Source: Tolumonas sp008015085 (GTDB lineage Bacteria; Pseudomonadota; Gammaproteobacteria; Enterobacterales; Aeromonadaceae). From it: a stretch of DNA of 64,000 nt. The stretch covers positions 124,001 through 188,000 of the forward strand of contig JAJUJX010000001.1 of the NCBI GenBank assembly GCA_029265125.1, given 5' to 3'. Made by a program: the position numbers and the translations under genes. Of this stretch, positions 33,411-43,021 are shown one piece after another; the stretch's first letter is position 1, and the number at the start of each line of letters is the position of its first letter. Under the pieces are notes generated by a model. That model did no database searches, was not told the origin of the DNA, and saw only the letters and a list, made by a program, of their open reading frames with translations.

Positions 33411-34295
33411 ATGGCATTAGTTACTGTGGCAGCCACTCAGATGGCATGTACCTGGGATATCGACGGCAACGTAGCCCGCGCTGAAAAACTGGTGCGTGAA
33501 GCCGCAGCCAAAGGTGCGCAGATCATCCTGATTCAGGAGCTGTTCCAAACGCCTTATTTCTGTATTGATCAGAGCCCGGAACATTTTGATTTAGCTCAGA
33601 CTATCGAAGATAGCCCTTTGATCCAGCATTTCTCTGCATTGGCAAAAGAGCTGGATGTGGTGCTGCCACTCTCTTTCTTTGAACGTGCCGGTAACGCACA
33701 TTACAACTCGCTGGTAATGATCGACGCTGATGGTGAAGTGCTGGATGTGTATCGCAAAACTCATATCCCGAATGGCCCGGCGTATCAGGAAAAACAATTC
33801 TTCACACCGGGTGATACCGGCTTCATCGTCTGGGAAACCAAATACGCGAATGTCGGCGTGGGTATCTGCTGGGATCAATGGTTCCCGGAAACTGCGCGTA
33901 GTCTGGCACTGCTCGGTGCCGATGTGATTTTCTTCCCAACTGCGATTGGATCTGAACCTGCTTATCCGGAAATTGATTCTCAGCCACACTGGACTCGCGT
34001 CCAGCAGGGCCATGCGGCGGCCAACATCATTCCGGTGATTGCCTCTAACCGCATTGGCACTGAGAAGAGCAAATATGTGGAAGGTCTGGAAATGACATTC
34101 TACGGATCTTCTTTCATTGCTGATCAGACCGGTGCACTGGTGCAGCAGGCGGATAAGACCAGCGAATGCGTACTGGTACATACCTTTGATCTGGATGCGA
34201 TCCGCAAACAGCGTATCAGCTGGGGTCTGTTCCGCGATCGCCGCCCAGCGATGTACGGCACCATCATGACCTCTGACGGCGAAACTTCCTGGTAA
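33411..34295 (+). CDS. aguB: N-carbamoylputrescine amidohydrolase
   Basis: 294 residues from ATG 33411, with AGAAGGAG upstream. It is a nitrilase-superfamily protein with the catalytic triad Glu43 (IQELFQTPYF), Lys116 (YRKTHIP) and Cys153 (GICWDQWFPE). It splits N-carbamoylputrescine to putrescine, CO2 and ammonia. The closing SWGLFRDRRP segment is typical. It lies 25 bases upstream of aguA, so together they turn agmatine into putrescine. Confidence 0.94.
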   Translation: MALVTVAATQMACTWDIDGNVARAEKLVREAAAKGAQIILIQELFQTPYFCIDQSPEHFDLAQTIEDSPLIQHFSALAKELDVVLPLSFFERAGNAHYNSLVMIDADGEVLDVYRKTHIPNGPAYQEKQFFTPGDTGFIVWETKYANVGVGICWDQWFPETARSLALLGADVIFFPTAIGSEPAYPEIDSQPHWTRVQQGHAAANIIPVIASNRIGTEKSKYVEGLEMTFYGSSFIADQTGALVQQADKTSECVLVHTFDLDAIRKQRISWGLFRDRRPAMYGTIMTSDGETSW

Positions 34296-34320
34296 TAGCA
34301 GCAATTAAGGACATCAGGAT

Positions 34321-35415
34321 ATGACAATTAAGACTATGACCGGCCTGCCGAAGCAGGACGGTTTTTTTATGCCAGCCGAGTGGGCTCCGCAGCAGGCGGT
34401 GTGGATGATCTGGCCATTCCGCCCGGATAACTGGCGTGAAGCAGGTAAATTTGCTCAATCGACATTCGCGAAAGTCGCGGAAGCCATTGGTGGCGCTACT
34501 CCGGTTTATATGGCAGTACCTCAGCAGTTTATGGAGCAGGCGAAACAAATTATGCCTGCTGCCGTGAAGCTGGTGCCGATGAATTCCGATGACTGCTGGG
34601 CGCGTGATACCGGTCCGACTGTTGTTATCAATAGTCAGGGCGAATGCCGTGGTATCGACTGGGGGTTCAATGCCTGGGGCGGTCATCATGGCGGTCTGTA
34701 TTTTCCGTGGGATCAGGATGAGCTGGTGGCGCGTCAGATGCTTGAAGTTCATGGCTTTGATCGCTATGAAGCACCGCTGATTCTGGAAGGCGGTTCGATC
34801 CATGTTGATGGTGAAGGCACCTGTATGACCACAGCAGAATGCCTGTTGAACGCCAACCGTAACCCGCATCTTTCCAAAGAACAAATCGAAGCCTATCTGC
34901 GTGACTACCTGAACGTCAGCACCTTTATCTGGCTGGAAGAGGGCGTGTATATGGATGAGACCGATGGTCATATCGATAACATGTGCTGTTTTGCCCGGCC
35001 AGGTGAGGTGATCCTGCATTGGACAGATGACGAAAGTGATCCTCAGTATGTCCGTTCACAGGCTGCGTACAAGGTATTGTCAGAAGCTGTCGATGCCAAA
35101 GGCCGTAAGCTGAAGATTTGGAAACTGCCGCAACCGGGCCCGCTGTATTGCACTGAGGAAGAATCGGCCGGCGTGGTAGATGGCTCTGGTGTGCCGCGTG
35201 ATGCCGGTGGCCGTCTGGCCGGTTCTTATGTGAACTTTCTGATTACCAATGACCGGATTGTCTATCCGTTGCTGGATCCGAAAACGGACGGCGAAGCACA
35301 GGCAATACTGCAGCAGATATTCCCTGAACATACTGTAGTGGGTGTACCTGCCCGCGAAATCCTGCTGGGTGGCGGTAATATTCACTGTATTACTCAGCAA
35401 ATTCCAAAAGGTTAA
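34321..35415 (+). CDS. aguA: agmatine deiminase
   Basis: 364 residues. A pentein-fold guanidino-modifying enzyme that converts agmatine to N-carbamoylputrescine and ammonia. The catalytic Cys356 lies in GGGNIHCITQQIPKG, and the substrate segments DDCWARDTGP and WGGHHGG are present, with the His in DGHIDN. Second gene of the aguBA operon; a terminator follows. Confidence 0.96.
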   Translation: MTIKTMTGLPKQDGFFMPAEWAPQQAVWMIWPFRPDNWREAGKFAQSTFAKVAEAIGGATPVYMAVPQQFMEQAKQIMPAAVKLVPMNSDDCWARDTGPTVVINSQGECRGIDWGFNAWGGHHGGLYFPWDQDELVARQMLEVHGFDRYEAPLILEGGSIHVDGEGTCMTTAECLLNANRNPHLSKEQIEAYLRDYLNVSTFIWLEEGVYMDETDGHIDNMCCFARPGEVILHWTDDESDPQYVRSQAAYKVLSEAVDAKGRKLKIWKLPQPGPLYCTEEESAGVVDGSGVPRDAGGRLAGSYVNFLITNDRIVYPLLDPKTDGEAQAILQQIFPEHTVVGVPAREILLGGGNIHCITQQIPKG

Positions 35416-35420
35416 AACAT

Positions 35421-35446
35421 AAAAGGCACGATGTTCGTGCCTTTTT
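35421..35446 (+). terminator. rho-independent terminator of aguBA
   Basis: AAAAGGCACGA / TCGTGCCTTTT with a three-base loop and a T run just after the aguA stop. Confidence 0.9.
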
Positions 35447-35489
35447 CAATTCTGATGACCTTGTTTTAACAAGGCTGTATTTATTGATC

Positions 35490-38400
35490 TTAACTTTCAG
35501 CCTGAGACCGTAATAACTGTTCAAATTTATCAGCGGGTACCGGAGGGCTCATCAGATAGCCCTGATAGCTGTCGCACCCTTCTTCCTTCAGGAAAGCCAA
35601 TTGTTCAGGCGTTTCTACACCCTCCGCTAATACCTTCAGGCGTAGCGTTTTCGCCATGGCAACAATGGTGGCTGCGATTTCCATATCATCTTTCTTATGC
35701 GGGATGTCATCGACAAAGCTTTTATCGATTTTCAGTACATCCAGCGGGAACCGTTTCAGATAAGCCAGCGATGAATAGCCAGTTCCAAAATCATCTATCG
35801 CCAGCCGCACGCCCTGTTCCCGTAATGATTTGAGCACATTCACTGCTTCATCTTCATGTGTCATCAGTGCGCTTTCTGTCAGCTCCAGTTCCAGCAGTGA
35901 TGGTGGGAATCCGGTCTGTGCCAGTGCAGAGGCAACACTTTCCTGAATATTACTGTAGCGGAACTGCACTGGTGAAATATTGACTGCAAGAGTAATTTCC
36001 GGCAATCCTTTATCTAACCAGCAGCGTCCCTGACGACAGGTTTCCTGTAATACCCATTGACCCAGCGGTTTGATAAGGCCGGTTTCTTCCGCGACAGGAA
36101 TAAACAAAGCGGGAGAAATTAATCCTTCAGCCGGCTCTTGCCAGCGGACTAAAGCCTCTGCTCCGATGATTTTATTCGTCTTAATATCGATTTGTGGCTG
36201 GAAATAAACCCGCAATTCGTTCAGTTCTATTGCTCGGCGTAAGCGTACTTCCAGATCCAGCCGTTTTTTTGCTGCCAGTGTTAATTCATCAGAGAAATAG
36301 CGGAAACAGCTACGACCATGATTTTTTGCCCGATACATGGCGGCATCAGCTTGCTGCAATAAATCTTCCGGTGTCAGACCATGATCGGGATAAATACTGA
36401 TCCCGATACTGGCACCAACAACCACATCGCGTCCATTAGGCAAATGGAACGGCGTTTTCAGCAGATTCAGAATATCATCAGCAATATGATCAATATCTTT
36501 GATATCCGGATTTGCCTCAAGCAGGATCGTAAATTCATCACCACCTAGGCGACAGATAGTATCGGAAGTCCGTAATCGCTGGCGTAGGCGCTGAGCAACA
36601 CTTTGTAGTAAGACATCACCGATCTGGTGACCGAAACTGTCATTTACATCTTTAAATCTGTCCAGATCGAGGATCAGCAGAGCGACTTTGTGCTGTTCTC
36701 TGGCGGCCAGTTCAATGGCATGATTCAGATTGATTGCCAGCATGGTTCGGTTTGGCAAATGAGTCAGTTGGTCATAATGAGCCAGATATTCTAATCTTGC
36801 TTCAGACTCTTTGATTTTCCGGATATCGGTATAAACACCGACATAATGGGTAAGTTGATTTTTTTCATCATATACACAACTGATACTGCTGATGAGTGGA
36901 ATGAGCAGACCGTTTTTGCATCGGTTCCATATCTCACCTTGCCAGTGGCCGGTTGTTGTTAATTCATGCCACATTTCTTCATAAAATTCGGCAGAGTGTT
37001 TTCCTGATTTGAAAATCCGCGGATTTTGGTTGAGGATCTCGTTTTCGCTGAAGCCATGCAAATGGAGCACTGCTGCGTTTGCCATCACGATATTGGTGTT
37101 TTTATCCGTGATTAATATGCCTTCCTGAGTGTGATCAAACACGGTTGCAGAAAGGCGCAATGTTTCTTCCTGATGTTTGCGCAGAGTAATATCTTCGATA
37201 ACAGAAATAACGAATTCGATTTTCCGGTCATGGCTGCGGACACTGCGGGTCTCCACGTTAACAAAGATCCGTTCACCGTCTTTCCGGCGCAGCTGTTTTT
37301 CACACCGGAAGCCATCAGAAAGATCCTCTTCCATGCGCCTCATTTCTGCATGATCATATTCCTGAAATTCCTCTGGTGTCAGTGTTATCAGCGTGTGTTC
37401 TGCCATTTCATTCTTGGTATATCCCAATAAACTGGCCAGATGATCATTGAAGCGGATCCAGCGGCCACTCTGAGAGTGTGTGATGGCCATACCAAAAAGG
37501 GGTAATTCGAAAAAGTGTCGCAGGAGCCGATCTTTTTCACTGGTCTGACGCTGTAGTTCCAGCTGGTTAGTATATTGCTGCTGGCGCCAAAGCATACCTA
37601 CTACAAAAATGATGATTAATCCGGCAAAGAAGACAATCAGCGTGATCCAGTACACCAGTGTGTATAGTGGCGCATAGATTTCAGATCGATCCTGTTGGAC
37701 CAGTAGATGCCAGCCGGAATAATGGAGAGGGATATAACTGGCGATAATTTCATCACCATCCAGACCCGCACCTTCAAACATACCAGCGCTGTCAGCTAAT
37801 GCCTGTTGCAGCATAGGTGTGTTTTGAGCATTGATCTGCATGACTTTTGCTGTGGCGTGTGCAACATCATTGGCGGGGATATCAATATATGACACCTTAT
37901 GATCATGGGGTTGCAGTAATAATGTTCTGCCTGTTGAATTCGACCCCGGCCAGTTCTGAATGACCGGTAATAAATTTGCCTGCAGATCCTGCGTTATGAT
38001 CAGCATGCCCACCGGCTCATTAAAACGGGTATCCCTCAGAGGTACCCGGATATCCAGATAAGGACGATAATTTTCATCCCAAAACCAGACAGTCGTGATT
38101 TCTTCATAGCCAGTGTATAAATTTTGTCTGTTGATCCGGCCATGATGATGAGTACTACCTACGACCTGATGGGTGGGGACCTGGCCATAGATCAAGCGAT
38201 TCTTACCTTCTATGTCCTGAACAATTAACGACTGATAGGATTTATTGTGCTTCAGTTGCAAGAGCGGTTTTTGTATCGCATCGGCTGTTGTGCTTCCGCC
38301 ATAATTCAGCAGGATGACTGCCTGAGCAAATGCCTGGTCACTTTGGATCATCAGTCCGTCAGCGAGGCGCTCCTGTAACCAGCTTTCCACTTGCTCTGAT

Positions 38401-38786
38401 TTAACTTTTGCCAGGGCTGCAAGATCTGTCTGGCTATTTTCATGTATTTGCTGACCGTGAACTGCATACAACAATGCCGGGATCAGCGGCATCATCAGAA
38501 TTTGCAGGATAAATAACCAGTAAAGGCGGTTAGCTCTGAGGGGCTGTTCACCGGTAGTTTCGGTACGTGAGTTCAGGTTTAACAGCAGATAAAGTAAAAA
38601 ACTGGTGAGTGCGACAAACAGAAATCCCTTGCCCATAGAGAGCAATGTTAACCATTCTCTGTCAGAGATCAGCCAGCCCAGAAGCTTGTCTGATACTGCA
38701 ATCCAAAGTGCGGAAAATAAAGCATAAAAAAGCACAATGTTTGCGGAAGAGAGTAAACCTGATTTCGGTTTTTGTTTGTTTTTCAT
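35490..38786 (-). CDS. membrane-bound PAS-PAS-GGDEF-EAL c-di-GMP protein
   Basis: 1098 residues. Membrane segments lie at about 16-40, 48-69 and 89-109, then a periplasmic Cache-like sensor domain of about 270 residues, then a further span near 385-412. Two PAS domains (about 430-545 and 555-670) precede the GGDEF and EAL domains. The GGDEF motif is intact (CRLGGDEFTIL) with an RxxD inhibitory site (RTSD) five residues before it. The EAL domain has EALVRW, ELTES, DDFGTGYSSL and AEGVET, so both synthesis and breakdown of c-di-GMP look possible. It lies 107 bases downstream of priA. Ligand and output are unknown. Confidence 0.92.
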   Translation of the reverse strand: MKNKQKPKSGLLSSANIVLFYALFSALWIAVSDKLLGWLISDREWLTLLSMGKGFLFVALTSFLLYLLLNLNSRTETTGEQPLRANRLYWLFILQILMMPLIPALLYAVHGQQIHENSQTDLAALAKVKSEQVESWLQERLADGLMIQSDQAFAQAVILLNYGGSTTADAIQKPLLQLKHNKSYQSLIVQDIEGKNRLIYGQVPTHQVVGSTHHHGRINRQNLYTGYEEITTVWFWDENYRPYLDIRVPLRDTRFNEPVGMLIITQDLQANLLPVIQNWPGSNSTGRTLLLQPHDHKVSYIDIPANDVAHATAKVMQINAQNTPMLQQALADSAGMFEGAGLDGDEIIASYIPLHYSGWHLLVQQDRSEIYAPLYTLVYWITLIVFFAGLIIIFVVGMLWRQQQYTNQLELQRQTSEKDRLLRHFFELPLFGMAITHSQSGRWIRFNDHLASLLGYTKNEMAEHTLITLTPEEFQEYDHAEMRRMEEDLSDGFRCEKQLRRKDGERIFVNVETRSVRSHDRKIEFVISVIEDITLRKHQEETLRLSATVFDHTQEGILITDKNTNIVMANAAVLHLHGFSENEILNQNPRIFKSGKHSAEFYEEMWHELTTTGHWQGEIWNRCKNGLLIPLISSISCVYDEKNQLTHYVGVYTDIRKIKESEARLEYLAHYDQLTHLPNRTMLAINLNHAIELAAREQHKVALLILDLDRFKDVNDSFGHQIGDVLLQSVAQRLRQRLRTSDTICRLGGDEFTILLEANPDIKDIDHIADDILNLLKTPFHLPNGRDVVVGASIGISIYPDHGLTPEDLLQQADAAMYRAKNHGRSCFRYFSDELTLAAKKRLDLEVRLRRAIELNELRVYFQPQIDIKTNKIIGAEALVRWQEPAEGLISPALFIPVAEETGLIKPLGQWVLQETCRQGRCWLDKGLPEITLAVNISPVQFRYSNIQESVASALAQTGFPPSLLELELTESALMTHEDEAVNVLKSLREQGVRLAIDDFGTGYSSLAYLKRFPLDVLKIDKSFVDDIPHKKDDMEIAATIVAMAKTLRLKVLAEGVETPEQLAFLKEEGCDSYQGYLMSPPVPADKFEQLLRSQAES

Positions 38787-38893
38787 GCGCCGGATTCAGT
38801 ATCTCATATGGTCGAAAACGCAGATTAGATCTTGATGTTTTTAGTATTAGTGCAATCAGAAGGCATAGCAAACTGCATGCTGATTATTGGGAG

Positions 38894-41095
38894 CTATCCC
38901 GCTATTTCCTGTGGATCAACATCCAGATGCCAGCGCAGCGAATGATGAACGGTAAGGGCGTCAATGGCAGGCAATAGTTGCTGCAAATAATGCTGCAAAC
39001 GCATTCGTTGTGGGCACTGTAGCACGAAAAACATACGGTGTCGCCCGGCTCTTCTTTCCATCACAGGAGTGAGCGGTCCCAGCAGAGATAAATCCGGTGC
39101 TCCGTAATGCTGACAAATAGCGGCAACCCGCTGCATAAAGTGTTCAACGGGTTCCCGGTTTGGGGCATCGGCTCTTAATACCGCCTGATAGCTGAACGGG
39201 GGAAGGGAAAGTGCTTGCCGTTCCTGCAGACAGGTTCTGGCAAAATGCGGGTAGCCGTTATTCAACAGATCCTGCAGCAGCAGATGTTCCGGATGGTGGC
39301 TCTGCAGCACCACCATGCCCGGTTTGCTGGCACGTCCGGCGCGTCCTGCGACCTGAACATAGAGCTGTGCCAGTCGTTCTGTGGCGCGGAAATCTGACGC
39401 GAAAAGTGCACCATCCACATCCAAGATGCCGACCAGTGTGACATCAGGGAAATGGTGTCCCTTTGCCAGCATCTGAGTGCCTAATAGGATCTGATATTCA
39501 TGTCGCCGGATAGCGCTCAGATGACTTTCCAGCTCACCTTTGCGGCGGGTGTTATCCCGATCAATACGAATCGTTTTGTAGGCAGGAAAACGTTGCTCCA
39601 GAAATTGCGCCAGCTGCTCTGTGCCGACACCGGAACTCACCAGATTACGGCTATGACATTCCGGACATTGTGTCGGAACCGGCCGGATGTGATCACAGTG
39701 GTGACAATGTAAGCGGCGATCCTGTTGATGCCAGGTGTAATAGGCATCACAGTGTGGGCAGGCTGCCACCCAGCCGCAGTCATGACAAAGTAACGCAGGT
39801 GCATAACCTCGGCGGTTCAGGAACAACATGACCTGATTTCCTGCCGCCAGCTGTTCATCCATCAGCTGTAACAGTTGTGGCGCGATCCCGGCTTGTAGCG
39901 GCAGGTTTTTTACATCCAGCAAATGTTGCTGGGCTGCTTTTGCTCCACCGGCTCGTTGCGTCATTTGCAGATGGTGGTAGCGGCCCTGCAGTGCGTTTTG
40001 CAAACTCTCTAACGACGGAGTTGCTGAACCCAGCACAATCGGTACTTGCTCCAGTTGAGCACGCATAATTGCCAAATCACGGCCGTGATAACGGAATCCT
40101 TCCTGCTGTTTAAAAGAGGTGTCGTGCTCTTCATCCACGATAATCAGACCCAGTTGTTTAAACGGCGTAAATATGGCGGAGCGGGTGCCAATCAGAATAG
40201 CCGCTTCGCCTGCTTTACAGGCCAGCCAGGTATCGAGTCGCTCCCGATCGTTCATGCCGGAGTGCAGCGTTAAGATGGGTGCATGAAAACGGCGGCGAAA
40301 ACGTCGCAATAATTGCGGTGTTAATCCGATCTCTGGTACCAGTACTAAGGCTTGTTTTCCCTGCATCAGAACAGTACGGATCAATTGCAGATACACTTCC
40401 GTTTTACCTGAACCCGTGACACCTTCAAGCAGGAATGGTCGTTGATCATGGGCGTGATTAATGGCGGCCAGCACTGCGGCCTGCTCTGTATTGAGATAAG
40501 GCGCATCATTTTCATGCAATAGCAAATGATCTAACCATTCGCGAGCCTGCAGGTGTAAATCGAAAGGTAATATGAGGTCTTTAGCAGCCAGCTGTTTTAA
40601 TACCGGTGTATCAATGCCTTGCTCCCGCAGCTCGGCTGCCAATAGTGGCCCATCGCGTAACAATTCGAGCGCTTGTAACTGACGAGGCGCACGTTTTAAC
40701 TTCGACTCAGTGATCTCAGTATGATTGTTCAGTTGCCAGCAAGGGATCGGTTTTCGCTCTGCGGGTTCTCCCTGCCGCAATAACACCGGCAGGGCATGAT
40801 GTAAGACTTCGCCCAGCGGGTGACGGTAATAATCCGCAGACCATAGCAATAACTTCCATAATGTCGGGTTGAACAGCGATTCAGCATCCAGCTGCCGGGA
40901 AATTATCTTGAGTTTGGCGCAATCAAACTCAGATTCCTGGGTATGGCCGACCACGATCCCCAGCAACTGCTGTTTACCGAAAGGCACAAAGACACGGCTT
41001 CCGATTGGTGGCAGAGGCTGTGGCGATTGATAATCAAAGTGGCGGTATAGTGGTACCGGCAAGGCCACCTGAATAATGGAAAGTGATTCGGTCAC
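38894..41095 (-). CDS. priA: primosomal replication-restart helicase PriA
   Basis: 733 residues from a GTG start; the opening segment IIQVALPVPLYRHFDYQ matches the PriA N-terminal 3'-DNA-binding domain. The helicase core has Walker A GVTGSGKTEVY, DEEHD, and motif VI in QVAGRAGR. The inserted zinc-binding region has the paired cysteines CHDCGWVAACPHC and CHHCDHIRPVPTQCPEC. PriA reloads the replisome at stalled forks. I see no strong ribosome binding site before the GTG, so the start is a little uncertain. Divergent from rpmE, as in E. coli. Confidence 0.95.
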   Translation of the reverse strand: MTESLSIIQVALPVPLYRHFDYQSPQPLPPIGSRVFVPFGKQQLLGIVVGHTQESEFDCAKLKIISRQLDAESLFNPTLWKLLLWSADYYRHPLGEVLHHALPVLLRQGEPAERKPIPCWQLNNHTEITESKLKRAPRQLQALELLRDGPLLAAELREQGIDTPVLKQLAAKDLILPFDLHLQAREWLDHLLLHENDAPYLNTEQAAVLAAINHAHDQRPFLLEGVTGSGKTEVYLQLIRTVLMQGKQALVLVPEIGLTPQLLRRFRRRFHAPILTLHSGMNDRERLDTWLACKAGEAAILIGTRSAIFTPFKQLGLIIVDEEHDTSFKQQEGFRYHGRDLAIMRAQLEQVPIVLGSATPSLESLQNALQGRYHHLQMTQRAGGAKAAQQHLLDVKNLPLQAGIAPQLLQLMDEQLAAGNQVMLFLNRRGYAPALLCHDCGWVAACPHCDAYYTWHQQDRRLHCHHCDHIRPVPTQCPECHSRNLVSSGVGTEQLAQFLEQRFPAYKTIRIDRDNTRRKGELESHLSAIRRHEYQILLGTQMLAKGHHFPDVTLVGILDVDGALFASDFRATERLAQLYVQVAGRAGRASKPGMVVLQSHHPEHLLLQDLLNNGYPHFARTCLQERQALSLPPFSYQAVLRADAPNREPVEHFMQRVAAICQHYGAPDLSLLGPLTPVMERRAGRHRMFFVLQCPQRMRLQHYLQQLLPAIDALTVHHSLRWHLDVDPQEIAG

Positions 41096-41237
41096 GAATG
41101 CTGTTTTTTCTATGTCTGTACTTGCGGGTGAGGGGTCTATCCTATATCATTCCGACCCTTGAAAAAATCCGTTTAACGTTTCGTGTGGTGTCTGGCTTCG
41201 GGTCAGATGGCGACACGGCCTGAATCAGAGGTTTCCC

Positions 41238-41450
41238 ATGAAAGAAGGTATTCACCCAGACTACCACGAGATCACTGCTAAGTGTTCTTGCGGCCACACT
41301 TTTGTTACTCGTTCTACCGGTAAAGATCTGAACCTGGACGTATGTTCAGAGTGTCATCCTTTCTACACCGGTAAACAGAAAGTTCTGGACACTGGTGGTC
41401 GTATCGATCGCTTCAAAAAACGTTTCAACGTACTGGGCGGCAAGAACTAA
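41238..41450 (+). CDS. rpmE: 50S ribosomal protein L31, zinc type
   Basis: 70 residues. Four cysteines, Cys16, Cys18, Cys36 and Cys39 (CSC and CSEC), make this the zinc-binding form of L31, which is replaced by a zinc-free paralogue under zinc limitation in many bacteria. AGAGG precedes the ATG. Codon use is strongly biased, as for ribosomal proteins. Confidence 0.97.
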   Translation: MKEGIHPDYHEITAKCSCGHTFVTRSTGKDLNLDVCSECHPFYTGKQKVLDTGGRIDRFKKRFNVLGGKN

Positions 41451-41478
41451 TCTTCCCTCTGTTCGATGCGTTTTCAAA

Positions 41479-41504
41479 CAAAGCCAGCCTTCGGGTTGGC
41501 TTTG
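41479..41504 (+). terminator. hairpin terminator of rpmE
   Basis: CAAAGCCAGCC / GGTTGGCTTTG stem closed by a stable TTCG tetraloop, 29 bases after rpmE. The following T run is poor, so termination may be partial. Confidence 0.7.
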
Positions 41505-41707
41505 TGCTATTTAGAAACTAAAAAAACTCAAATCAAGACTCAATCAGCCCTTGTGATCGACCCCTGCTGATCTATCATCTACGCAATATACCTTTGTTAT
41601 ATCCTTCGAATTCAAAATTGCAGTGTCACTGACAGTGTTCATTTGTCGTTTTTCTGTAATTTTAATTACTTTGGGTGGAATTATTCATTTCTGCACTGGG
41701 AGTTTCT

Positions 41708-42952
41708 ATGTCAGTCGATCATCGTCAAGCGGCTCTTGATTATCATGAGTACCCTGTTCCGGGCAAAATTGCCGTTGCTTTGACTAAGCCGGCTGAAACT
41801 GCCGACGACCTTTCTTTGGCTTACAGCCCAGGAGTTGCTGAGCCTGTTCGCGAAATTGCGGCGAGCCCTGCAGATGCTTACCGTTATACCTCTAAGGGTA
41901 ATCTGGTCGCGGTGATTACCAATGGCACTGCCATTCTGGGCTTAGGTAATTTAGGCCCATTGGCATCCAAACCTGTAATGGAAGGTAAAGCACTGTTGTT
42001 TAAACGTTTTGCTGGTATTGATGCCATCGATATTGAAGTAAAACATACTGACAATGCTGATTTCATTCGTACCGTTGCCAATATTGCTGATACTTTTGGT
42101 GGTATCAATCTGGAAGATATTAAGGCTCCGGAATGTTTTGAAATTGAAAAGGCTCTGATTGAACTGTGTGATATCCCGGTATTCCATGATGATCAGCACG
42201 GTACTGCGATTGTCACTGCTGCGGGTATGCTGAATGCGCTGGAAATTCAGGGTAAGAAACTTTCTGATGTACGGATTGTCTGCATGGGCGCAGGAGCAGC
42301 TGCGGTTGCTTGTATGGATCTGCTGATTGTCTGCGGCGCTAAACCAGAAAATATCTACATGCTGGATCGCAAAGGCGTGATCCATTCCGGCCGTACGGAT
42401 ATCAATGAACATAAACGCCGTTTTGTAAATGATTCAGGTCTGACAACATTGCAACAAGTTATGGACGGTGCCGATGTATTTGTTGGTGTCTCTGGTCCGA
42501 ATGTGTTGTCAGCTGATCTGGTTAAAACCATGGCTCCGAAGCCAGTAATTTTTGCCTGTTCAAATCCTGATCCGGAAATCTCTCCTGAACTGGCAAATGC
42601 AGCACGTAATGACCTGATCATGGGGACTGGCCGTTCTGATTATCCGAACCAGGTAAACAACGTGATTTGTTTCCCGTTCATTTTCCGTGGTGCACTGGAT
42701 GTCCGTGCCAGCCGTATCAACAGTGAGATGAAACGGGCGGCAGTTGAAGCGATTCGTTCCATTGCGAAAGAAGCTGTACCGGCTGAAGTGCTGCAAGCCG
42801 CAGGAGAAAAAGCGCTGTCTTTCGGCGTGCATTATGTATTGCCAAAACCGATGGATCCGCGTCTGTTACCGCGTGTTGCCCGTGCGGTTGCCGTTGCGGC
42901 TGTGGAATCCGGTGTTGCGCGGATTGAATTGCCAGACAATTACATGCTGTAA
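41708..42952 (+). CDS. maeB: short-form malic enzyme, MaeB-type catalytic domain
   Basis: 414 residues from ATG 41708, with GGGAG upstream. The sequence aligns with the first half of E. coli MaeB (DYHEYPVPGKI, AYSPGVAEP, CFPFIFRGALDV), but the phosphotransacetylase-like C-terminal half of the 759-residue enzyme is absent. The NAD(P)-binding site is at GAGAAAVACMDLL, and the metal/substrate region includes EDIKAPECF and HDDQHGT. It decarboxylates malate to pyruvate; the cofactor preference cannot be told. The symbol denotes the family only. It follows rpmE on the same strand and ends in a terminator. Confidence 0.88.
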   Translation: MSVDHRQAALDYHEYPVPGKIAVALTKPAETADDLSLAYSPGVAEPVREIAASPADAYRYTSKGNLVAVITNGTAILGLGNLGPLASKPVMEGKALLFKRFAGIDAIDIEVKHTDNADFIRTVANIADTFGGINLEDIKAPECFEIEKALIELCDIPVFHDDQHGTAIVTAAGMLNALEIQGKKLSDVRIVCMGAGAAAVACMDLLIVCGAKPENIYMLDRKGVIHSGRTDINEHKRRFVNDSGLTTLQQVMDGADVFVGVSGPNVLSADLVKTMAPKPVIFACSNPDPEISPELANAARNDLIMGTGRSDYPNQVNNVICFPFIFRGALDVRASRINSEMKRAAVEAIRSIAKEAVPAEVLQAAGEKALSFGVHYVLPKPMDPRLLPRVARAVAVAAVESGVARIELPDNYML

Positions 42953-42974
42953 TTTTCCCATCGCTGAAAATAAG

Positions 42975-43000
42975 AAAGCCGCCTGATGAGGGCGGCTTTT
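42975..43000. terminator. terminator between the malic enzyme and porin genes
   Basis: AAAGCCGCC / GGCGGCTTT with a seven-base loop, followed by T residues on the plus strand; placed between convergent genes. Confidence 0.88.
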
Positions 43001-43021
43001 AATTATTGACACTATGGAAGA

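Noticed and set aside
34264..35019. 251-residue open frame antisense to aguA
   Set aside because: Opposite-strand shadow of a well-supported enzyme gene; no motif or ribosome binding site.
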